Assembly (NCBI GenBank): GCA_964618065.1
Contig: CAZTZK010000023.1
Coordinates: 1-11,838, forward strand
DNA from: M55B174 sp964618065
GTDB lineage: Bacteria; Patescibacteriota; Minisyncoccia; CAIUEV01; JAHKAQ01
DNA length: 11,838 bases
Reading direction: 5' to 3'
Within the stretch, counting starts at the first letter, position 1; each line of letters starts with the position of its first letter. Below the pieces are notes generated by a model that was not told the DNA's origin, made no database searches, and saw nothing but the letters and a program-made list of their open reading frames with translations. Positions 5,118 through 11,838 of the stretch are shown one piece after another. A program made the translations under genes and the position numbers.

Positions 5118-5846
5118 ATGCCTAAAGTAAAAATAACAATCGCCCAAATATCTGAACAGAAAGACCTTTCAGGAATAGAAAATATTATCCAAAAAAGGAG
5201 TACTTCTGATTTAATAGTTTTTCCAGAATCTGTCATAAAGATTGGCTCGTTAGAGATTTTAAAGAGGCTCCAAGATACAGTAAAAAAATATTCTACTGCT
5301 ATGGTAATAGGAGTCATTCAAAAAGAAGGAGAGAAAAAATATAATTTTGCTTACTACATCTCTCCAGATAAAATAGAAAGTTATCAAAAAATTCATCCAC
5401 ATTGGACCGAAAAATGCTTGCCTGGAAAAAAATTTAAAGTTATCAAAACTCCTTTTGGAAAAATAGGGTTATTAATTTGCTTTGATGCTGCATTTCAAGA
5501 AGCAGGTAGAGTCTTAACTTTAATGGGCGCAGAGATAATAGTTGTCATTAATGCCATTCCTTCTTATTTCCCCTTCAGAATGGTCTCCCTCCGATCACAA
5601 GCTACCGCTTTAAATAACCAAGTTTTTGTAGTTGATTGCTATAAATCCGGAAAAGAATTTACCGGTCGCGGAGCAATATTTAACCCATCTGGTCAAAAAA
5701 TAGCTAGCATTAAAAAAAATCAGCTGACCGTTACAAAAACTATAAATTTGAGTAGTATCAAAAAATGGAGAAATAAAGAAAAAATTTTTTCTCACCGCAA
5801 GCCAAAACTTTACAAAATTATTACATCTGAAAAAATACCTAAGTAA
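5118..5846 (+). CDS. carbon-nitrogen hydrolase (nitrilase superfamily)
   Basis: A 242-residue amidohydrolase of the nitrilase superfamily, with the Glu-Lys-Cys triad in place: Glu37 in LIVFPES, Lys91 in SYQKIHPHW, and the nucleophile Cys121 in GLLICFDAAF. A further FGKIGLL strand precedes the Cys, and the C-terminal part with GRGAIFNPSGQKI (about 183-195) completes the fold. It would hydrolyse a non-peptide C-N bond such as an amide or N-carbamoyl group; similar proteins include omega-amidases and N-carbamoylputrescine amidases, but the substrate is open. It is cytoplasmic, without signal peptide. It begins 33 bases after tRNA-Ser, and the thyX-like gene follows after 44 bases on the same strand, so co-transcription is likely. 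Confidence 0.9.
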   Translation: MPKVKITIAQISEQKDLSGIENIIQKRSTSDLIVFPESVIKIGSLEILKRLQDTVKKYSTAMVIGVIQKEGEKKYNFAYYISPDKIESYQKIHPHWTEKCLPGKKFKVIKTPFGKIGLLICFDAAFQEAGRVLTLMGAEIIVVINAIPSYFPFRMVSLRSQATALNNQVFVVDCYKSGKEFTGRGAIFNPSGQKIASIKKNQLTVTKTINLSSIKKWRNKEKIFSHRKPKLYKIITSEKIPK

Positions 5847-5890
5847 AAGCAAGAATAAATTGTATAAAATTAATAAATACTTTTAATAAA

Positions 5891-7288
5891 ATGGGAAAGA
5901 AAGAAAATAAAAAAGTAAAAAATATAAAAAACAGACAAAAAATAAATTTTAAAAAACATATTGTTAAACCTCTGTCTGAAGGAGGTTTTGTTCTCATCCT
6001 AAATAATGAAGCAAAAATTAACGGCGAAGCAGAAGCCATGCTTCAAGCCTTACACTCTCGTTCAATAGGAGGTATAAAGCATCATCTAAACATTTTAGAA
6101 AAAAGAGGAGCTAACGATTTTATGCAGAGATTTTATGTTGGTTATGGACATAAATCTATTGGAGATTGTGGCAGTGCAACGGTTTTTGTAGAGGGAATTT
6201 CTATGCTAGCCGCTAAAGCAATTCAGGACTGGCGTCTTTATTCGGGACAAGAATCATCAACCCGCTATTTAGATTTTTCCCAACAAAAATTTATTAATCC
6301 TTTAAAAACTAAAAAGGGGTCAGCTATTTTAGAAAACTGGCGCCGATTTTATCTAGATGTCCAAGAACCAACAAGAGAAAATTTAAAGAAAAAATTTCCA
6401 AGAGCAAGAAATGAGAATAAAGAAATTTATGAAAAAGCTATTATGGCAAGAGCTTTTGATATCACCCGATCTTTTCTGCCGGCTGGAGCTTCTACCAATA
6501 TCGCTTGGAGGATGAATTTCCGTCAATTTGCTGATGAAATAATATTTCTGCGACATCATCCTCTAAAAGAAATTCGGGAAATTGCAACCCAAACGGAAAG
6601 AGCCCTAAAAGAAACATTTCCTAGTTCCTTCAGCCATAGAAAACATGTTCAAACAGAAAAATACAATCAGTTTGTAATGGAAAACAAATATTATTATGTT
6701 AATAAGAAGGCTCAGGAATTTAAAATGGATTTTGACGGAATAGACAGAGAAAAATTAAAAAATTACAAAGCTGTCTTAAAAAAGAGGCCAGAAAAAGCTG
6801 ACTTGCCTCAGGCAATCTCAGAATGTGGAATAATAAGCTATGAATTTTTGTTAGACTTTGGATCTTTTCGAGATATTCAACGCCATAGGGCAGTAGCCCA
6901 AAGGATGCCTCTACTAACCTGTCAACACGGTTTTAGGAAATGGTATTTAGAATCCCTACCTGAAAATTTACGTCAAAAAGCAAAAAAATTTCTTGCCCGG
7001 CAAAAAACAGCTATTAATCAACTAAAAACAAATAAAGAAACTAAGCAATATTATATTGCCATGGGCTATCAGGTTCCTTGTAGAATTGTTGGGGATTTAA
7101 AAGCTTTGACTTATCTTATGGAATTGCGTTCCGGAAGATTTGTTCATCCGACTTTAGTCTCTCAAACGATAAAAATGATTCAGGACATGAAAAAGAGATT
7201 TGGTAAATTTGGATTCACTATTCATCAGGACAAGGAACCAAATCGCTTTGACAGTCAAAGAGGAAAGCAGGATATTATAGAAAGATAA
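5891..7288 (+). CDS. tandem-domain ThyX-like (FAD-dependent thymidylate synthase) protein
   Basis: A 465-residue protein made of two ThyX-like halves; ordinary ThyX is about 220-260 residues. ThyX methylates dUMP to dTMP with FAD and methylene-tetrahydrofolate. Half 1 (about 30-255) has GHKSIGD (86-92), then QDWRLYSGQESSTRY (112-126), which aligns with the RHRxxSxxxxSxRY signature but has DWR in place of RHR. It also has the C-terminal NIAWRMNFRQFADEIIFLR helix (203-221). Half 2 (about 300-455) has FRDIQRHRAVAQRMPLL (326-342), keeping RHR but losing the Ser and SxRY part, then YLMELRSGRFVHP (408-420). The halves are thus complementary. The basic, disordered N-terminus (1-25) is extra. The dCMP deaminase 20 bases downstream supplies dUMP, supporting the role. 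Whether it is catalytically active is inferred. Confidence 0.8.
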   Translation: MGKKENKKVKNIKNRQKINFKKHIVKPLSEGGFVLILNNEAKINGEAEAMLQALHSRSIGGIKHHLNILEKRGANDFMQRFYVGYGHKSIGDCGSATVFVEGISMLAAKAIQDWRLYSGQESSTRYLDFSQQKFINPLKTKKGSAILENWRRFYLDVQEPTRENLKKKFPRARNENKEIYEKAIMARAFDITRSFLPAGASTNIAWRMNFRQFADEIIFLRHHPLKEIREIATQTERALKETFPSSFSHRKHVQTEKYNQFVMENKYYYVNKKAQEFKMDFDGIDREKLKNYKAVLKKRPEKADLPQAISECGIISYEFLLDFGSFRDIQRHRAVAQRMPLLTCQHGFRKWYLESLPENLRQKAKKFLARQKTAINQLKTNKETKQYYIAMGYQVPCRIVGDLKALTYLMELRSGRFVHPTLVSQTIKMIQDMKKRFGKFGFTIHQDKEPNRFDSQRGKQDIIER

Positions 7289-7308
7289 ATAATCTTAATT
7301 TTAAAAAT

Positions 7309-7830
7309 ATGCCTAAAAAGAATAAAAGCAAAACAGTTAAACGCCAAGACTATATTTCTTGGGATGAATATTTTATGGGGATTGCCCTTTTTTCAGCTTT
7401 CAGAAGTAAAGATCCTAATACTCAACTAGGTGCTTGCATTGTTGACAGTCAAAATAAAATAGTCGGCATCGGCTATAATGGAATGCCAAGAGGTTGTTCT
7501 GACGATCAATTCCCCTGGTCTAGAAAGGGAAAATATTTAGAAACTAAATATCCTTTCGTAGTTCATGCAGAACTCAATGCTATTCTGAACAGCGTAGGAC
7601 ATAATTTAGAAAGTTGCAAAATTTATATACCTCTTCATCCCTGTAATGAATGTGCCAAAGCGATTATTCAATCAGGAATTAAGGAAGTCATTTATTTATC
7701 TGATAAATATGCTGACACAGATGCTGTCAAAGCTTCAAAAATATTACTTAAAAAAGCCGGGGTTAAAACCAGAGAATTAAAAACAAAAAGGAAACCTTTG
7801 ATAATTTCCTTCGACGCTAGTAAGATATAG
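7309..7830 (+). CDS. dCMP deaminase (cytidine/deoxycytidylate deaminase family)
   Basis: A 173-residue zinc deaminase that converts dCMP to dUMP, the substrate of thymidylate synthase. The zinc site is complete: VVHAELNAI gives His86 and catalytic Glu88, and PLHPCNECAKAI gives Cys112 and Cys115. SWDEYFMGIALFSAFRSKDPNTQLGACIVD (17-46) and GIGYNGMPRGCSDD (53-66) are characteristic of the dCMP deaminase / ComEB group rather than CMP or tRNA deaminases. The first 14 residues are a basic extension similar in character to that of the preceding protein. It lies 20 bases after the thyX-like gene, so the two probably form one operon. The allosteric site for dCTP/dTTP cannot be judged. Confidence 0.92.
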   Translation: MPKKNKSKTVKRQDYISWDEYFMGIALFSAFRSKDPNTQLGACIVDSQNKIVGIGYNGMPRGCSDDQFPWSRKGKYLETKYPFVVHAELNAILNSVGHNLESCKIYIPLHPCNECAKAIIQSGIKEVIYLSDKYADTDAVKASKILLKKAGVKTRELKTKRKPLIISFDASKI

Positions 7831-7848
7831 TGCTAGAAAATTTAAATG

Positions 7849-7922
7849 CGGGATATGGTGTAATGGTAGCACGCAGTCTTCGGGTGGCTGTAGCCCCGGT
7901 TCAACTCCGGGTTTCCCGACCA
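7849..7922 (+). tRNA. tRNA-Pro(CGG)
   Basis: Acceptor CGGGATA pairs with TTTCCCG (7912-7918) with one T-T mismatch; C1-G72 and A73 fit proline tRNAs. The anticodon stem CAGTC/GGCTG encloses loop TTCGGGT with anticodon CGG at 7881-7883. The T-arm is CCCGG TTCAACT CCGGG. The D-stem is short (GTG/CAC). CCA is encoded (7920-7922), unlike in tRNA-Ser. Confidence 0.85.
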
Positions 7923-7968
7923 GAGTAAGTTTTTTAAAATCCAAAAACATTTTATTATTTATTTTCTC

Positions 7969-8024
7969 AATTTTCCTAAAGAATCTAAAAATTCAATAAT
8001 TTTACAGAGAGAATTAGGAAAATT
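7969..8024. terminator. inverted repeat between converging genes
   Basis: AATTTTCCTAA (7969-7979) and TTAGGAAAATT (8014-8024) are exact complements separated by 34 bases. They lie between tRNA-Pro on the + strand and uvsE on the - strand. The A/T-rich stem and long loop make it a weak terminator at best. Confidence 0.3.
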
Positions 8025-8060
8025 TCCTCCTTAAAATATTTTTCAGTTTTATTTTTTTTA

Positions 8061-8948
8061 CTATATTCTTTTTAATTTCACTATTTCTCTTACTGCTTTT
8101 AAGGCAGATGATTCTTTGTCTTTTATTTCCAACATAATATCAAAATCAAGTCCTTTGGTTTCTTCTAAGAAAAATCTAAATTTTTTTAGATTAATTTTTT
8201 CCGTGTGGCTACCTTTTCTCGCTCCCTTTCTTTGACTACTATAATCAAGCATCGGCTTGCCATCTTTTTCCTTCCAGGTTTTTGCTACTTTAATAATTGA
8301 TTCTCTAATTCCTTCACCATTATTAAGACACTCATGATGAAAAGCATCAAAAATAATTGGGATTTTTATCTGTCGAGAAATTTTTAAACAATCTTTTAGA
8401 CTATAATAGGAATCGTCATTTTCTATCACTAAACGATTTTTTATTTGAGCTGATAAATTTTTGTAATTTCTAACAAATCTTTTTAAGGAAGCTTCTTTAT
8501 CTCCATAAACTCCACCTACATGTATTTGAATCTTGGCTTTTGAGTCAAGGCCCATTGAATCTAATAAATCGCAATGGTATTTAATCTCTTTAATGCTCCT
8601 TTTCAAAACTGTCGGATTAATTGCGTTCAGAAGAGTATATTGACCTGGATGAACGCTAATTCTAAAACCGTTTTTAAACAGATAATTGCCTATCTTTTGC
8701 AATCTAGGCTTAAAATAGCTTTGCCAATTAAAAGAACAGACTTCATGAGAGGCAAAAGGAATTAAAGAGCTGCCAATTCTAAAAAAAAGAAGGTTGTTTT
8801 GAAAATTAAAGTTTAATATTTTTTCTAGACAGTCTAAATTTAATTCAACTATCTGCTTAAGCTTGTTTTTAGAATAGTTTTTTATTCTGAAAGTTCTGTT
8901 AGCAGTACAGCCTATACTCCGATTAATACAAGGATATCCTATACGCAT
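8061..8948 (-). CDS. uvsE: UV damage endonuclease (UVDE/UvsE)
   Basis: A 295-residue TIM-barrel metalloenzyme that nicks DNA directly 5' of UV photoproducts and some abasic sites, starting alternative excision repair. The series of conserved strands is complete: RIGYPCIN (2-9), FFRIGSSLIPFASHE (55-69), RISVHPGQY (96-104), IQIHVGGVYGDK (140-151), RLVIENDD (172-179), PIIFDAFHH (197-205), LDYSSQ (234-239), SHTE (247-250) and DIMLEIKDKE (270-279). The metal ligands His100, His143, Glu176, Asp201, His204 or His205, His248 and Glu274 all seem present. Length matches bacterial UvsE. The start ATG at 8946-8948 gives the canonical MRIGYPC N-terminus. It is downstream of pyk on the same strand, 199 bases away with a possible terminator between, so it may have its own promoter. 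Confidence 0.95.
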   Translation of the reverse strand: MRIGYPCINRSIGCTANRTFRIKNYSKNKLKQIVELNLDCLEKILNFNFQNNLLFFRIGSSLIPFASHEVCSFNWQSYFKPRLQKIGNYLFKNGFRISVHPGQYTLLNAINPTVLKRSIKEIKYHCDLLDSMGLDSKAKIQIHVGGVYGDKEASLKRFVRNYKNLSAQIKNRLVIENDDSYYSLKDCLKISRQIKIPIIFDAFHHECLNNGEGIRESIIKVAKTWKEKDGKPMLDYSSQRKGARKGSHTEKINLKKFRFFLEETKGLDFDIMLEIKDKESSALKAVREIVKLKRI

Positions 8949-8969
8949 TAGAAATTAAGAAAAATAAAA

Positions 8970-8999
8970 ATTGGATTGAAAAAATAATATTTTTCCAAT
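8970..8999 (-). terminator. possible terminator after pyk
   Basis: On the minus strand ATTGG pairs with CCAAT, and GAAAAATA with TATTTTTTC inside it; TTTTTATTTTT follows. It lies 149 bases after the pyk stop codon and 22 bases before uvsE. The A/T-rich stem lowers confidence. The rest of 8949-9147 holds no gene. Confidence 0.4.
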
Positions 9000-9147
9000 C
9001 TAAAAATATAGCATGGATTTTAGTAACGGGATATAGCTCAATAAAATTACCAAACTCAAAAATAATAGCAGACTGATCTAATTCAAAAATTGCTGTTAGA
9101 AATTGCCAGCTAAAAAATATTGAGTAAGTAATTAATTACGTAATTTT

Positions 9148-10515
9148 TTATTCTCCTTTTTCTATATTACATTCTATTTTCCCATTTCCGGCAGGAACAC
9201 CGTTAATCAAAATATAGCCACCTTTAATTTTTTTTAGATTGCTGATAGTCCTAGCTCCCCAAACCAGACTAATCCTTCTAGCAATGTATCTACTCTTAGT
9301 AAAATACCAAATGTTAATTTCTGGCCGAAAACGAGACACTTCATAAATTACAGCCAAAGGAGCATTACGAATAATAATATTATTTGTTTTTGTTTGTCTG
9401 GCTAAAGTAGTAGCTGTCTGAGCAATAAAGGCTATTGGGATTAATTCTTTGATTAAAAACTTGCTGTAATCTAAATCATTATAGGGACCAGCCTCAGTAT
9501 AACGAATAATTTTAGACATAGTTCTAACTACTTTTACAGGATATTTTCCCATTGCTGTTTCTCCGGAAAGCGTTAAAGAATCAGTGTTATCAATAACTGC
9601 ATTAGCAACATCTGTAATTTCCGCCCTTGTAGGACGAGGATTCTCCATCATAGATTCTAACATTTGAGTTGCTACAATAACCGGTCGGGCATTATGCAAA
9701 CATTTTTTAATCATTTCTTTCTGGAGAACAGGGATCTGTTCTAGAGGAAGCTCTAAGGCTAGATCTCCTCTAGCAATTAAGATAGCATCAGCAACTTTTA
9801 GAATTTTATCAAAATTAGTGATAGCTTCTTGAGTTTCTATTTTAGCTACAATTAATGGCAACCGATTGGATTTAATACCCGGCATCATTTTCTTAATAAG
9901 TTTGGAAAGTCTTATAATATCTCGAGCCGTTTTTACAAAAGACATTGCTATAAAATCTACATCTTTTCCCAAAGCAAATTTAAGATTACTTTTATCTTCA
10001 GTTGTAAGAGAACCTAGTCTTGAAGAAATACGAGAAATATTTACTCCTTTACGAGACTTAAGTTCTCCTCCAGTTTGAACCTTGCACTTAGCTTTCCCTA
10101 AACTTTTAGAAAGAATAATCAATTCTAACATTCCATTGTCTAGATAAACCAGATCTCCCTTTTTAAGGTATTTTAATAAATTGGCCTTATCAATTCCTAT
10201 GTTTTTTTTACCTTTTTTCTCCAAATCGCCGGTATATTTTTCTCTTAGGAAAACTATTTCGCCTTGTTTTAATAAAATACTATCTTGAACATTAGCAATT
10301 CTAATTCTTGGACCTTGAAGATCCGCCATAATTCCTATGTTTTTCTTACTTTCACAAGCAGCTAAACGAATATTATCAATTAATTCCCCATTGCTCTTTT
10401 GAGTCCCGTGAGAAAAATTAATTCTTGCCACATTCATACCAGCTCTGATCATTTTTTTTATTTTTGTTTTGCTTCTAGACGCTGGGCCTATAGTGCATAT
10501 TATTTTTGTTTGCAC
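9148..10515 (-). CDS. pyk: pyruvate kinase
   Basis: A 455-residue glycolytic enzyme transferring phosphate from PEP to ADP. The N-terminal part KIICTIGPASRS and RINFSHG (31-37) holds the Arg, Asn, Ser and His that bind phosphate and K+. The B domain lies at about 70-165. LPLIVAKIETQEAI carries catalytic Lys225 and metal ligand Glu227; IARGDLALELP has metal ligand Asp251. The signature MLESMMENPRPTRAEITDVANAV and SGETAMGKYPVKVV follow. The C-terminal domain (about 345-455) is slightly short and ends NGVPAGNGKIECNIEKGE, and no known effector site is clear. The start is GTG (10513-10515), which gives the canonical beginning directly at the first strand; no Shine-Dalgarno precedes it. It is monocistronic or co-transcribed with uvsE. 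Confidence 0.95.
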   Translation of the reverse strand: MQTKIICTIGPASRSKTKIKKMIRAGMNVARINFSHGTQKSNGELIDNIRLAACESKKNIGIMADLQGPRIRIANVQDSILLKQGEIVFLREKYTGDLEKKGKKNIGIDKANLLKYLKKGDLVYLDNGMLELIILSKSLGKAKCKVQTGGELKSRKGVNISRISSRLGSLTTEDKSNLKFALGKDVDFIAMSFVKTARDIIRLSKLIKKMMPGIKSNRLPLIVAKIETQEAITNFDKILKVADAILIARGDLALELPLEQIPVLQKEMIKKCLHNARPVIVATQMLESMMENPRPTRAEITDVANAVIDNTDSLTLSGETAMGKYPVKVVRTMSKIIRYTEAGPYNDLDYSKFLIKELIPIAFIAQTATTLARQTKTNNIIIRNAPLAVIYEVSRFRPEINIWYFTKSRYIARRISLVWGARTISNLKKIKGGYILINGVPAGNGKIECNIEKGE

Positions 10516-10576
10516 AGAGAAAAATTAAAATGAAAATTAAGTTTCAAAAATACCTATTTTTTTTCTAAACATTCTT

Positions 10577-10603
10577 ATTATACCTTTTCTCTTTAAAAAA
10601 CAA
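10577..10603 (-). promoter_or_regulatory. predicted pyk promoter
   Basis: On the minus strand TATAAT (10577-10582) is a perfect -10, with TTGTTT (10598-10603) as a -35-like hexamer at 15 bases. The start site would be about 55 bases upstream of the pyk GTG. The -35 lies in the T-run of the upstream operon's terminator, so the two signals overlap. Confidence 0.45.
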
Positions 10604-10633
10604 AAATCCCCTCTTAAAAAAGCAGAGGGGATT
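10593..10633 (-). terminator. rho-independent terminator of the lemA operon
   Basis: AATCCCCTCT (10605-10614) and AGAGGGGATT (10624-10633) form a perfect 10-bp stem with a nine-base loop. On the minus strand the hairpin is followed by TTTTTGTTTTTT. It lies 28 bases after the stop codon of the DUF4870-like gene. Confidence 0.9.
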
Positions 10634-10660
10634 CTTTAAAAAGACAGCTAGAAAGAAAAA

Positions 10661-11044
10661 TTAGAGATTAATCTTCTTAGCAATTCCTCCAATAAGTGGA
10701 AGTTCTTTCATTTTACCTCCTGAAGCATTAATAATTCCCATAATCATCATTATTAATAAGAAAAGCCATATCGCCCAGCCTATAAAAGGAATCCAGATAA
10801 CGAACATCGCAACGAAAGATGTGATACAAAGAACCATCCCCTGTTTTGCATGAAATTGAGCAAAAGGACTCTCTTTCTTTGCTAATAGAGGAACTAGAAA
10901 CAAGATTCCCAAATAACCAATAATCGCAAAAATTTTGTTTTCTTCAACATCATTCTTGCCTCCTCCTGAAGTATTCTTAGGAGGATTTGCTTTTGGCTGG
11001 TTTTGGTTATTAAATTGATTGCCCTGTTGATTTTCTTCGCTCAT
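10661..11044 (-). CDS. DUF4870 / Tic20-like small membrane protein
   Basis: A 127-residue membrane protein. Residues 1-35 are a disordered Asn/Gln/Pro/Gly-rich tail. Membrane segments follow at about 38-54 (IFAIIGYLGILFLVPLL), 68-85 and 88-106, with the motif FAQFHAKQGMVL (61-72) between the first two; this HAKQG(L/M)VL segment is the hallmark of DUF4870/Tic20-like proteins. A basic tail with PLIGGIAKKINL ends it. The molecular role of the family in bacteria is not established. It starts 18 bases after lemA on the same strand and is followed by a strong terminator, so the two form an operon. Confidence 0.8.
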   Translation of the reverse strand: MSEENQQGNQFNNQNQPKANPPKNTSGGGKNDVEENKIFAIIGYLGILFLVPLLAKKESPFAQFHAKQGMVLCITSFVAMFVIWIPFIGWAIWLFLLIMMIMGIINASGGKMKELPLIGGIAKKINL

Positions 11045-11062
11045 TTTATTTTTTATTTAAAT

Positions 11063-11614
11063 TTAAAATTTAACTTTAACATTTTTTCTTTCTTCTGCAT
11101 TTTCCACTTCAAAGAATTCATATTTCTTAAAACCAAGCATTGGAGCTACAAGGTTGTTAGGGAAAATTTGAATCTTAGTATTGAAATCTCTAACATTTCC
11201 ATTGTAGTACCTGCGAGATTTTTGAATTTTATCTTCTGTTTCTGCTAATTGATTCTGTAAATCAAGAAAATTCTCATTGGCTTTTAAATCCGGGTAGCTT
11301 TCCGCCACAGCAAAAAGGGATTTTAAAGCACCCGCTAAACCATTTTCTGCCTTTGCTTTATCAGCTGGAGCAGATGCCTGCATTGCTTTTGATCTAGCTT
11401 CGGTAACTTCTTTAAAAGCTGATTTTTCATGACTGGCATATCCTTTTACGGTTTCTAGGAGGTTAGGAATCAAATCGTATCTTCTCTTTAATTGAACATC
11501 AATATCTGACCAAGCTTCTTCAACTTTATTTTTTAATTTAACCAAGCCATTGTAAATGGCTATCAAAAAAACTCCTGTTATTAAAACTAGAATTATAATA
11601 ATGCCGAGAACCAT
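11063..11614 (-). CDS. lemA: LemA family protein
   Basis: A 183-residue protein of the LemA family. It has an N-terminal membrane anchor (about 2-20, VLGIIIILVLITGVFLIAI), then the family signature YNGLVKLKNKVEEAWSDIDVQLKRRYDLIPNLLETVKGYASHE (21-63). A long helical bundle follows, with LKANENFLDLQNQLAETEDKIQKSRRYYNGNVRDFNTKI and FPNNLVAPMLGFKKYEFFEVE near the end. Length is typical (about 180-190). The domain after the anchor probably lies outside the cytoplasm with a short cytoplasmic N-terminus. The exact function of LemA proteins is unknown; they often stand next to small membrane proteins. It is the first gene of the operon with the DUF4870-like gene. Confidence 0.95.
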   Translation of the reverse strand: MVLGIIIILVLITGVFLIAIYNGLVKLKNKVEEAWSDIDVQLKRRYDLIPNLLETVKGYASHEKSAFKEVTEARSKAMQASAPADKAKAENGLAGALKSLFAVAESYPDLKANENFLDLQNQLAETEDKIQKSRRYYNGNVRDFNTKIQIFPNNLVAPMLGFKKYEFFEVENAEERKNVKVKF

Positions 11615-11697
11615 AATTAATGCTAAAAAATTAATGAGAAAAAATTCTATTTAATATATTAACCTTGAATTTTTCTTATTAAATTCCTACTCTTATT

Positions 11698-11725
11698 AGT
11701 ATACATTAAAGTTATCTAAAAACAA
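11698..11725 (-). promoter_or_regulatory. predicted lemA promoter
   Basis: On the minus strand TTGTTT (11720-11725), a 16-base spacer and TATACT (11698-11703), preceded by TG one base away, form a sigma-70-like promoter. It lies 84 bases upstream of the lemA ATG. No competing signal as good is seen in 11615-11838. Confidence 0.5.
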
Positions 11726-11748
11726 ATAAAAAAGCAAATCTTGTCAAA

Positions 11749-11794
11749 GCAAAGTGATAATGTCCTACCTGAGCAAAGTAGAAATGTCCTACCT
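11749..11794. repeat. tandem 24-base direct repeat
   Basis: Two copies (11749-11770 and 11773-11794) of GCAAAGT-NNN-AATGTCCTACCT, identical at 19 of 22 positions and offset by exactly 24 bases. Such tandem motifs can occur at the ends of insertion sequences, but the window ends 44 bases later and no transposase is visible. They could also be operator sites. The remaining bases 11795-11838 hold nothing I recognise. Confidence 0.7.
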
Positions 11795-11838
11795 AGGGTA
11801 ATTTATGTTTTTTGTTTTATGATTAGAAATATCTATCT

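Noticed and set aside
4991..5317. Reverse-strand open frames across tRNA-Ser and the nitrilase-family gene
   Set aside because: They run antisense through a tRNA and a well-supported gene and encode nothing recognisable.
9027..9061. tRNA-like 5' end (CGGGATATAGCTCAAT) between uvsE and pyk
   Set aside because: Only the first 14-16 bases look like a tRNA; no anticodon arm, T-arm or matching 3' acceptor strand follows, so chance similarity is as likely.
9134..9145. Palindrome AATTACGTAATT after pyk
   Set aside because: Short and A/T-rich; such palindromes are expected by chance in this composition, and no second copy is seen.
9866..10078. Forward-strand open frame inside pyk
   Set aside because: It is antisense to conserved pyruvate kinase sequence and is a frame shadow.

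Overview
The window is an AT-rich bacterial segment with short, tightly spaced genes. It reads best as a Candidate Phyla Radiation (Patescibacteria, Parcubacteria-like) genome. This is inferred from low GC, small proteins, a lemA gene next to a small Tic20/DUF4870-type membrane protein gene, a two-domain ThyX-like protein, and the absence of an obvious Shine-Dalgarno motif in front of any gene. All genes end in TAA or TAG, with no in-frame TGA, so nothing calls for a recoded genetic code. The phylum is an inference; no rRNA is present.

Bases 1-3300 look like an array of mobile gene cassettes. Four one-gene modules follow each other on the + strand: a MazG-like pyrophosphohydrolase, a class 1A dihydroorotate dehydrogenase, a DUF2268-type zinc protease, and a small membrane-anchored six-cysteine protein whose frame is broken at an A8 tract. 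They are separated by 80-200 base imperfect inverted repeats. Several of these carry GTTRRRY / RYYYAAC-like core sites, as integron attC sites do, and the first bases of a module are complementary to sequence after its gene (perfect 10 bp for the pyrD module, 13 bp core of a 24-base pair for the fourth). Two of the separators share a 56-base block that also contains a perfect extended -10 promoter element. No integron integrase is visible, so at most this is an integrase-less cassette cluster or part of a larger integron. Exact attC boundaries are uncertain.

Bases 3300-4990 hold a HAD hydrolase, an unrecognised charged protein, a compact cluster of perfect palindromes fused to a tRNA-Ser-like 3' fragment, and a small GIY-YIG protein.

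Bases 4998-7922 form a + strand block: tRNA-Ser(GGA), a nitrilase-superfamily hydrolase, a tandem-domain ThyX-like protein, a dCMP deaminase and tRNA-Pro(CGG). The deaminase makes dUMP and a ThyX would methylate it to dTMP, so the pair forms a plausible thymidylate route. The MazG-like enzyme and PyrD upstream add a nucleotide-metabolism flavour but belong to separate modules.

Bases 8061-11614 are on the - strand: uvsE (UV damage endonuclease), pyk (pyruvate kinase), then a two-gene operon of lemA and the DUF4870-like gene with a clear terminator and a predicted promoter. The right edge carries a tandem 24-base direct repeat that may be the end of a mobile element lying outside the window.
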